The notes under the pieces: model-generated
Seen by the model: the letters and a program-made list of their open reading frames with translations, nothing else
Databases searched by the model: none
Told to the model about the DNA's origin: nothing
Assembly (NCBI RefSeq): GCF_016641735.1
Contig: NZ_JAEDAO010000001.1
Location: forward strand, 372,001-436,000
From: Ramlibacter algicola
GTDB lineage: Bacteria; Pseudomonadota; Gammaproteobacteria; Burkholderiales; Burkholderiaceae_C
DNA length: 64,000 bases
Direction: 5' to 3'
Shown here: positions 58,216-64,000 of the stretch, piece by piece
Position numbering within the stretch: the stretch's first letter is position 1
Layout: each line of letters opens with the position of its first letter
Program-made: the position numbers and the translations under genes

Positions 58216-58268
58216 GGCCCGGTTATCGCCGCGGGGCCAGCGTGGCGTCAAGCTGAGCCAACGGCTCC

Positions 58269-58300
58269 GTCATTCCCGCGGAGGCGGGAATCCACCGCTC
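58269..58300. repeat. Dispersed palindromic repeat, copy 9
   Basis: GTCATTCCCGCGGAGGCGGGAATCCACCGCT hairpin, just after the minE stop. Confidence 0.75.
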
Positions 58301-58316
58301 CGGCCTTCCTGACGAA

Positions 58317-58583
58317 TCAGAACCGCGACTCGGGCAGCTCGATCTTCACTTCGAGCACTTCCAGATTGTCGTGCCGATCCAGCTGCACCTTGATGTCGCG
58401 CTGGTCGATCTTGATGTACTTGCTGATCACCGCGACCAGGTCGCGTTGCAGCGCGGGCAGGTAGTCGGGCTCGGCGGCATTGCGACCCGAGCGCTCGTGC
58501 GCCAGGATGATCTGCAGCCGCTCCTTGGCGACGCTGGCCGTCTTCTTCTTTTCCCCGAGCAGGAACGAGAGCAGCGAGGCCAT
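58317..58583 (-). CDS. minE: Cell division topological specificity factor MinE
   Basis: 88 residues: membrane-targeting N-terminal helix ([32 protein letters not shown]), then the MinD-interacting and topological-specificity beta-domain ([18 protein letters not shown]-like [19 protein letters not shown]). Stimulates MinD ATPase to create pole-to-pole oscillation. Two bp after minD in the minCDE operon. Confidence 0.96.
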   Translation of the reverse strand: MASLLSFLLGEKKKTASVAKERLQIILAHERSGRNAAEPDYLPALQRDLVAVISKYIKIDQRDIKVQLDRHDNLEVLEVKIELPESRF

Positions 58584-58585
58584 GG

Positions 58586-59401
58586 TCAGCGCCCCCCGAA
58601 CAGCCGCTTGAGGAAGCCCTGCTTCTGCGCGTCGACGAAGCGCAGCGGCTTGTCGGCGCCCAGGAAGCGATCCACCACGTCCTTGTACGCCTCGGACACG
58701 TCGGTGCCCTTCAGGTGCACGGCCGGCGTGCCCTGGTTGCTGGCCTGCAGCACGTTTTCGCTCTCGGGGATCACGCCGATCAGCGGGATGCGAAGGATGT
58801 CCTCGATGTCCTGCAGCGAAAGCATCTGGCCCTGGTCGACGCGGTTCGGGTTGTAGCGGGTGACCAGCAGGTGTTCCTTGACCGGGTCCTTGCCTTCGAT
58901 CGCGCGCTTGGTCTTGGACGACAGCATGCCCAGGATGCGGTCGGAGTCACGCACCGACGACACCTCCGGGTTGGTCACCAGCAGCGCCTCGTCGGCGAAG
59001 TGCATCGCCATCAGCGCACCGGTCTCGATGCCCGCGGGCGAGTCGCACACGATGTACTCGAAGCCCATCGTCGCCAGGTCGTTCAGGACTTTCTCGACGC
59101 CTTCCTTCGTCAGCGCTTCCTTGTCGCGTGTCTGCGAGGCCGCCAGCACGAACAGGTTGTCGCACTGCTTGTCCTTGATCAGCGCCTGGTTCAGCGTCGC
59201 CTCGCCGTGGATCACGTTGACGAAGTCGTACACGACGCGTCGCTCGCAACCCATGATCAGGTCCAGGTTGCGCAGGCCGACGTCGAAGTCGATGACGGCG
59301 GTCTTGTGGCCGGCCAGCGCCAGCCCCGACGCGAAGCTCGCGCTGGTGGTCGTCTTGCCGACGCCGCCCTTGCCGGACGTGACGACGATGATCTTTGCCA
59401 T
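58586..59401 (-). CDS. minD: Septum site-determining ATPase MinD
   Basis: 271-residue ParA/MinD ATPase. Deviant Walker [11 protein letters not shown] (about 8-17), switch [19 protein letters not shown], the Walker B region in [11 protein letters not shown], and a C-terminal membrane-targeting amphipathic helix ([10 protein letters not shown]). ATP-bound MinD recruits MinC to the membrane; MinE releases it. The centre of minC-minD-minE. Confidence 0.97.
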   Translation of the reverse strand: MAKIIVVTSGKGGVGKTTTSASFASGLALAGHKTAVIDFDVGLRNLDLIMGCERRVVYDFVNVIHGEATLNQALIKDKQCDNLFVLAASQTRDKEALTKEGVEKVLNDLATMGFEYIVCDSPAGIETGALMAMHFADEALLVTNPEVSSVRDSDRILGMLSSKTKRAIEGKDPVKEHLLVTRYNPNRVDQGQMLSLQDIEDILRIPLIGVIPESENVLQASNQGTPAVHLKGTDVSEAYKDVVDRFLGADKPLRFVDAQKQGFLKRLFGGR

Positions 59402-59422
59402 GAGTGCGGGTTCCTTTTCGGT

Positions 59423-60196
59423 CTAGCGCCCTCGCCCCAAAGGGGAGGGAGTGAATCCAGCCAGTGCTTCCATCACCAGCGTGCCTTCGGTGCCGCCGAC
59501 CAGCCGCACCTGCGTCGGCTTGCCGAGCACTTCGGCGGGCAGCGGGACGTCACTGGTGCGGTACACGCCGGCGATCGAGAGAAGTTCGGGTTGCAGCGAC
59601 AGCGTGACGATGCGCGCTTCGGCATCCCCGCGCGCGCCGGCGATCGCCTTGCCGCGCAGCGGGGCGTAGACGTGGATGCTGCCGTCGGCGATGACTTCGG
59701 CGCCCGGGTTGACCATCGCCATCACGACCAGGTCGCGGCCGCGCGCATAGACCTGCTGGCCCGAGCGCAGCGGCTTGTCGATGAGAAGGGCGCCCAGCGG
59801 TGGCTGCGCGGCCGCTGCGGGTGCGGCCTCGCGCGGCGCGGCAGCGGGGCGCTGCAGGGTGCTCACCGCGTCACTGGCGACGACCAGCCCGGCGCGCACG
59901 GCAGCGGCAATCTGCTTGGGGTTGCCGTTGCGCACGGCGATCGGCGCGACGCGCCACTTGCGCAGCATCGCCAGCAGCCGGGCGAAGTCGGGCACGTCCT
60001 CGCCGCCGCGCAGGGGGCCGAGGTCGATGACGAGCGCGTCGCCGTCGAAGAAATCGGGGATGTCGCCGAAGCGCTCCTTGAACTCGTCGGCCAGCGCGTC
60101 CAGGTCGGCGGACTTGAGCAGCAGCGACACCAACGGGAGGGTCGCGCTCTTGATCTCGAACGTGGCGGGCGAGCGGCCGGTGACGGCGACAGGCAT
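59423..60196 (-). CDS. minC: Septum formation inhibitor MinC
   Basis: 257 residues. The N-terminal FtsZ-inhibiting domain (about 10-110; EIKSATLPLVSLLL, FGDIPDFFDGDALVIDLG) is followed by an Ala/Pro-rich linker. The C-terminal right-handed beta-helix (about 140-235) has LRSGQQVYARGRDLVVMAMVNPGAEVIADGSIHVYAPLRGKAIAG and the A-R-I-V-T strand. The end, TPSPLGRGR, derives from a CCCTCGCCCCAAAGGGGAGGG element also common between genes in this group, so the native terminus may be altered. First gene of the min operon. Confidence 0.94.
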   Translation of the reverse strand: MPVAVTGRSPATFEIKSATLPLVSLLLKSADLDALADEFKERFGDIPDFFDGDALVIDLGPLRGGEDVPDFARLLAMLRKWRVAPIAVRNGNPKQIAAAVRAGLVVASDAVSTLQRPAAAPREAAPAAAAQPPLGALLIDKPLRSGQQVYARGRDLVVMAMVNPGAEVIADGSIHVYAPLRGKAIAGARGDAEARIVTLSLQPELLSIAGVYRTSDVPLPAEVLGKPTQVRLVGGTEGTLVMEALAGFTPSPLGRGR

Positions 60197-60347
60197 GGGG
60201 TACTGCTACTTCTACTGCGACTGCTGTGCCTCGGCGAGGCCGGCGCATCTTAGCTTGGCTCGGCGGTGCCGTCCTACACATTGTGTTGCCGTCCGCTTCA
60301 GACATTCTTCACGTGGCGGCGGGACACTGGGTGCAAGGAGCAGTGCC

Positions 60348-60863
60348 ATGCAGTCCCAACGTACGCTCTCGCAATGGATCGCCATCGCCGCCGTCGTGCC
60401 AGTGGTGGTGTTCACCTTCGGCCACGTGCACGGCCAGGCGCAGAACCAGGGCAGCACCGGTGCGCAGGCGACGTTCCAGGGCCGCCCGGCGATGGCTGGC
60501 GCACAAGCCGGCACCGGCGCGATGGCCGGGCCGCCGCAAGGCGGTGTCGCGCCGCAGTCGACGGACCAGCCCGGCGGCGGATTGGTGCTGCGGGCGCCGG
60601 AGTCGATCCGCAATCGCGACGTCACGCCCAAACAGCCGGACCAGGACGTGCCCCGCCAGGGCGAGCAGGCGGTCCCGCGCGATCCCGGCGTCGACGTGCC
60701 CAAGGACGGCGAGCTGTCGCCGCGCCGTGACCGCGACGACGGCGAGGTGATCAAGCGCGACCGCGACTCCGCCGGCACCGACCAGAGCACGGGCAAGAAG
60801 GTGCGCAAGAGCGCGCGGCGCACGCTGGAGCATTCGCGGCGCGGCGTGCCGTCGGTGCAGTAG
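60348..60863 (+). CDS. Secreted hydrophilic hypothetical protein
   Basis: 171 residues. An N-terminal hydrophobic stretch (about 9-26, QWIAIAAVVPVVVFTFGHVHG) acts as a signal or anchor. The rest is low complexity: Gln/Gly/Ala-rich (about 30-85), then strongly charged with RDRDDGEVIKRDRD and KKVRKSARRTLEHSRRG. No known domain. Start supported by AAGGAG eight bases upstream. Divergent from minC. It could be a periplasmic disordered protein; no function is assigned. Confidence 0.7.
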   Translation: MQSQRTLSQWIAIAAVVPVVVFTFGHVHGQAQNQGSTGAQATFQGRPAMAGAQAGTGAMAGPPQGGVAPQSTDQPGGGLVLRAPESIRNRDVTPKQPDQDVPRQGEQAVPRDPGVDVPKDGELSPRRDRDDGEVIKRDRDSAGTDQSTGKKVRKSARRTLEHSRRGVPSVQ

Positions 60864-60884
60864 GCGCGCCTGGCGGCGCTGCGC

Positions 60885-60949
60885 GTGGATTGCGGGTCAG
60901 GCCCGCAATGACAAGTGTCTTTGTCATTCCGGCGAAAGCCGGAATCCAG
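60885..60949. repeat. Dispersed palindromic repeat, copy 10 (double hairpin)
   Basis: GGATTGCGGGTCAGGCCCGCAATGAC followed by TTTGTCATTCCGGCGAAAGCCGGAATCC, the same two hairpins as copies 3 and 8 in reversed order, between convergent genes. Confidence 0.75.
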
Positions 60950-60951
60950 AC

Positions 60952-62418
60952 TCAATGCTCGCCCTGGTCCAGAACCTTCCGCGCCTTCTTCAGATCCGCC
61001 ACGAAGGCCGCGAACGCTTCCTCGCGTTCGCTCGGGTCCATGCGCAGCAGCGCCGACGGGTGCAGCGTCACCAGCACCTTCAAGCCATCCGCCCGCTCGA
61101 GCCACTTGCCGCGCTCGGCGGTCACCGCCACCTGGTGCCCCATGAGCGATCGCGCCGCGGTCGCGCCCAGCGCCACCAGCGCGCGCGGCTTCACCAGCGC
61201 GATCTCGTCTTCCAGCCAGTGCAGGCACGCGGCGGCTTCGCGCTGCGTCGGGCTCTTGTGGATGCGGCGCTTGCCGCGCAGTTCGTACTTGAAGTGCTTC
61301 ACGGCATTCGACACGAACACCGCGTCGCGCGGCACGCCGACCGCTTCCAGCGCGCGATCGAGCAGCTTGCCGGCCGGGCCGACGAAGGGATGGCCCTGCA
61401 GGTCCTCCTGGTCGCCCGGCTGCTCGCCGACGAACATCAGCGGCGCGTGCAGCCGCCCTTCACCGATCACCGATTGCGTGGCGATCTCGCCGATCGGGCA
61501 TTCGCGGCAGCGCATCGTCGCGGCCTTGAGCTCGTCGAGCGAATGGATGCCGTCGCGGTGCAACGTGACCACGGGGTCGCTGGCGACGGGCCGCGGCACG
61601 CGTTTGCGCGACGCTTCGCCGGGCTGCTCGATCATGCTGCCGATCCTTTCCGGCGCCTGCGCCGACAACTCGCCGATCAGGCGTGACTCGGGCAGGTTGT
61701 CCCAGTACTTGCGCGGCATCTCCTTCTGCATCTGCTTCATCTTCAGCCGCGCGGGATTGAAGATGCTGCGGTAGTAGGTCAGCCAGAGCTCCTCGCCCGC
61801 ATCCGCAGGCGGCGCGTCGGCGCGGCTGGCCCCGGGCCCGAACAGCAGCTGCTCGCCGTCCCAGTGCACCGAGCGCCCGGGCGTGAGGATCGCCCAGCGC
61901 ATGTTGGCGAAGCGCCGCGCGAACCAGGGCGCGACCGCCTCGACGATGTGGTGCATGGGCTCGAACCAGGCCACGTGCAACTGCTCGCCGGGATGGTCCT
62001 CGTCGGGCACCTGGCGAAAGCGCACGAAGGCCTTCATCTTGTGCATGTCGCGCCGCACGGCCTGCGCCATCTGCTGCGCCAGCTGCATGTCGGCGTCCAG
62101 CGGGTCGTTGCGCAGCGACGGCTCGTAGACCAGGCGCCACAGCAGCCGGTACAGCAGGGCGAAGCGCTGCGGGTCGTGGTGCAGCACGACCACTTCACAC
62201 AGGCGCAGGAACGAGGCCGGCACGATGGCCGCGGCGGCGCGCGGCATGTTGGCGTCGACGCGCGAGGCGTCGCCACCGGGCTGCGCGAACAGGTCGGGGT
62301 TGTTCGCGCTATCCGTTTCCCACTCGACCTCGTCCGGCGGCACCTGGCGCGCCAACAGCTCGCGGGCTTCGTTGCGGAAGCCGGTCAGGTCGATTTCAGA
62401 GGACAGACGCGCGTGCAT
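60952..62418 (-). CDS. UdgX-family uracil-DNA glycosylase fused to a DUF4130 (TIGR03915-like) domain
   Basis: 488 residues in two parts. The N-terminal half (about 1-265) is of the DUF4130/TIGR03915 type that partners a radical-SAM protein (FLRLCEVVVLHHDPQRFALLYRLLWRL; GEELWLTYYRSIFNPARLKMKQMQKEMPRKYWDNLPE). The C-terminal half (about 290-488) is a family-4-like uracil-DNA glycosylase with the Fe-S Cys pair CRECPIG, FVGEQPGDQED, and the UdgX-specific KRRIHKSP loop whose His forms a covalent bond to the abasic sugar. HPSALLR closes the active site. The partner radical-SAM gene lies 15 bp upstream on the same strand. Confidence 0.92.
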   Translation of the reverse strand: MHARLSSEIDLTGFRNEARELLARQVPPDEVEWETDSANNPDLFAQPGGDASRVDANMPRAAAAIVPASFLRLCEVVVLHHDPQRFALLYRLLWRLVYEPSLRNDPLDADMQLAQQMAQAVRRDMHKMKAFVRFRQVPDEDHPGEQLHVAWFEPMHHIVEAVAPWFARRFANMRWAILTPGRSVHWDGEQLLFGPGASRADAPPADAGEELWLTYYRSIFNPARLKMKQMQKEMPRKYWDNLPESRLIGELSAQAPERIGSMIEQPGEASRKRVPRPVASDPVVTLHRDGIHSLDELKAATMRCRECPIGEIATQSVIGEGRLHAPLMFVGEQPGDQEDLQGHPFVGPAGKLLDRALEAVGVPRDAVFVSNAVKHFKYELRGKRRIHKSPTQREAAACLHWLEDEIALVKPRALVALGATAARSLMGHQVAVTAERGKWLERADGLKVLVTLHPSALLRMDPSEREEAFAAFVADLKKARKVLDQGEH

Positions 62419-62433
62419 GGCCGGCCTCGTGCA

Positions 62434-63690
62434 TCAGAACAGCACGCCTTGCTCGGCGCGCGCCGGCGGCTGCACCGCGCGCCGCGTGGCTTCGGCCCGC
62501 GGCCGGTGGTCCGCCAGTTCGACGAAGGGCAGCACCTTGCGCACGGGCACGTGCAGCCGCTTGAGATCGTCGGTGCGAAGACGGCGCACGCGCCGCGCCT
62601 GCAGCACGCGGTCGACGGCCTTCACGCCCAGGCCCGGCACGCGCAGCAACTGTTCCTTGGGCGCGCGATTCACGTCGACCGGGAAGCGCTCCGGATTCGC
62701 CAGCGCCCACGCCAGCTTGGGATCGACGTCGAGATCGAGCATGCCCTTCTGCGGCGTGATCTCGGCCGCTTCGAAGCCGTAGAACCGCATCAGCCAGTCG
62801 GCCTGGTACAGCCGGTGCTCGCGCACCAGCGGCGGCGCTTTCAGCGGCAGCGCCGGCGCCGCATGCGGAATAGGGCTGAACGCCGAGTAGTAGACGCGCT
62901 TCAAGTTGTACGAGCCGTACAGCTGCGCGCTGGTCGACAGGATGGTGGCGTCATCGGTGGCGTCGGCGCCGACGATCATCTGGGTGCTCTGGCCGGCGGC
63001 GGCGAAGTGCGGCGCGGGCGTGCGCTTCGTGGCGCCGGGCACGAAGGTCAACGGCTTGGCCTCGACCTCGCGCTTGGCCTCCTTCGCGTCGTCGATGTGC
63101 ACGCGCAGCCGCGCCATCGAGCGCTTGATCGCACCGACGTCCTTCTCGGGTGCCAGCGACTGCAGGCTCGCGATGGTGGGCAGCTCGATGTTGATCGACA
63201 GCCGGTCCGCGTACAGGCCGGCACGCGCGAGCAGTTCGGGCGCCGCTTCCGGAATCGTCTTGAGGTGGATGTAGCCTCGGAAGTCGTGCTCCTCCCTCAG
63301 CTTGCGCGCGACCTCGACGACCTGCTCCATCGTGTAGTCGGCGCTGCGGATGATGCCGCTGGACAGGAACAGCCCTTCGATGCAGTTGCGGCGGTAGAAG
63401 TCCAGCGTGAGGTGCACCACCTCATCGACCGTGAACCGCGCGCGCTGGACGTTGCTGCTGGCGCGGTTGACGCAGTACAGGCAGTCGTACTGGCACCAGT
63501 TGGTCAGCAGGATCTTCAGCAGCGAGATGCAACGGCCGTCCGGCGCATAGCTGTGGCAGATGCCGGTGCCGTCGTTCGAGCCCACGCCGCGGCCGTCGAG
63601 CGAGTCACGCGCGCGCCCGCCGCTGGACGCGCACGACGCGTCGTACTTGGCGGCGTCCGCGAGGATGGCGAGCTTGGCGTTGAGGTTCAC
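62434..63690 (-). CDS. Putative DNA modification/repair radical SAM protein (TIGR03916-like)
   Basis: 418 residues from GTG 63690, where NLNAKLAILADAAKYDASC begins the conserved region. The radical-SAM cluster is CQYDCLYC (Cys66, Cys70, Cys73), after NDGTGICHSYAPDGRC. The barrel continues with FLSSGIIRSADYTMEQ and GYIHLKTIPEA. The C-terminus carries helix-hairpin-helix-type segments (NRAPKEQLLRVPGLGVKAVDRVLQARR) that bind DNA. It almost always sits beside the DUF4130/UdgX gene, as here. Reaction unknown; a role in repair or modification of DNA bases is inferred. Confidence 0.9.
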   Translation of the reverse strand: MNLNAKLAILADAAKYDASCASSGGRARDSLDGRGVGSNDGTGICHSYAPDGRCISLLKILLTNWCQYDCLYCVNRASSNVQRARFTVDEVVHLTLDFYRRNCIEGLFLSSGIIRSADYTMEQVVEVARKLREEHDFRGYIHLKTIPEAAPELLARAGLYADRLSINIELPTIASLQSLAPEKDVGAIKRSMARLRVHIDDAKEAKREVEAKPLTFVPGATKRTPAPHFAAAGQSTQMIVGADATDDATILSTSAQLYGSYNLKRVYYSAFSPIPHAAPALPLKAPPLVREHRLYQADWLMRFYGFEAAEITPQKGMLDLDVDPKLAWALANPERFPVDVNRAPKEQLLRVPGLGVKAVDRVLQARRVRRLRTDDLKRLHVPVRKVLPFVELADHRPRAEATRRAVQPPARAEQGVLF

Positions 63691-63803
63691 TGGATGATCG
63701 TACAGTGCTCGGCAGCGGGCCGCCCTGCGCCTCGCTTCGGCGGGATGTCCCCATCGGGAATCCGTGAACGAAGTCGCAGGCGGCGGGGCCATCGTGGTGT
63801 CCC

Positions 63804-64000
63804 TCAGGCAGGGGCGATGTGCGCCCGTTTTCGCAGCCGGCGGGCCTTCAGCTCCATGCCCAGGTACATCAGGCCGGCGATCGCGAGCGGAAGGATGTAG
63901 TACAGGGCGCGGTAGCCGAGCAGCGCGGCGAGCAGCTCCTCTTCGGCGATGCGGTGGCTCAGGAGCGCGATGAACACCGCCTCGAACACGCCCAGGCCCG
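63804..64000 (-). CDS. Lysylphosphatidylglycerol synthase TM-region/UPF0104 protein, C-terminal end only
   Basis: The frame is open to the window edge and ends at 63804. The visible 65 residues (GLGVFEAVFIALLSHRI, LLAALLGYRALYYILPLAIAGLMYLGMEL, then a basic AKRRL-like tail ARRLRKRA) match the last two membrane segments of the LPG-synthase transmembrane (YbhN/UPF0104) family. Start and most of the protein lie outside. A lipid-flipping or sterol/hopanoid-related role is typical but cannot be assigned here. Confidence 0.75.
   Translation of the reverse strand, partial: GLGVFEAVFIALLSHRIAEEELLAALLGYRALYYILPLAIAGLMYLGMELKARRLRKRAHIAPA

Overview
The window is high-GC DNA from a betaproteobacterium, most likely order Burkholderiales, family Comamonadaceae (Ramlibacter/Variovorax-like). 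This is inferred from gene order and protein style: rpmH-dnaA-dnaN-gyrB together, lptD-surA-rsmA, lptC-kdsC-kdsD beside a KefC-type antiporter, metXW with a SAM-II riboswitch, a two-cphA cyanophycin locus, minCDE, and a family of small palindromic intergenic repeats. It is an ordinary chromosomal segment that carries the replication-initiation region. I see no insertion sequence, prophage, CRISPR array, tRNA or rRNA.

Layout. 1-4.3 kb: outer-membrane biogenesis operon lptD-surA-rsmA (minus). 4.3-7.3 kb: AmgK-type sugar kinase, rsmE and an MFS transporter (plus). 7.3-13.3 kb: alpha/beta hydrolase, M20 peptidase, DUF72, DUF3606, an IMPACT-family protein and an OtnI/DenD-like pair. 13.3-16.4 kb: chrA, metW and metX behind a SAM-II riboswitch and terminator. 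16.5-18.6 kb: a TMEM165/GDT1 exporter under a yybP-ykoY (Mn2+) riboswitch, divergent from an ammonium transporter with a sigma-54-type promoter. 18.6-20.3 kb: ECF-like sigma factor, zinc-finger anti-sigma and a Gly-rich RRM protein whose Shine-Dalgarno lies in a hairpin. 20.3-25.9 kb: SDR, lptC-kdsC-kdsD (Kdo and LPS export) and the antiporter. 26.1-34.6 kb: mnmE, a ketopantoate-reductase-like protein, an ScfR/RamB-type regulator with a three-repeat operator, yidC-yidD-rnpA-rpmH and dnaA. 34.7-38.6 kb: dnaN and gyrB.

Accessory part. Directly after gyrB (38.6-41.3 kb) lies a stretch of visibly lower GC. It encodes a predicted PD-(D/E)XK nuclease fused to a DUF2075/Schlafen-group helicase, and a convergent membrane-anchored hypothetical protein. 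This is the best candidate for an undescribed, possibly defensive, module. It is followed by a duplicated small gene with a duplicated leader (41.3-41.7 and 50.1-50.5 kb). The two copies bracket a CPBP protease and a cyanophycin locus (DUF1854, ABC transporter, cphA' and cphA). cphA' carries an apparent one-base frameshift and a degenerate ligase P-loop.

50.5-64 kb: TlpA-like thioredoxin, merP/merT without merA or merR, a Tat-exported transglutaminase, a hybrid histidine kinase, NnrU, an SDR with a small disordered partner, an SRPBCC protein, minE-minD-minC, a secreted hypothetical protein, a UdgX fusion with its radical-SAM partner, and the end of an LPG-synthase-like membrane protein. Ten copies of the palindromic repeat family are scattered between genes, and one supplies the C-terminus of a protein.
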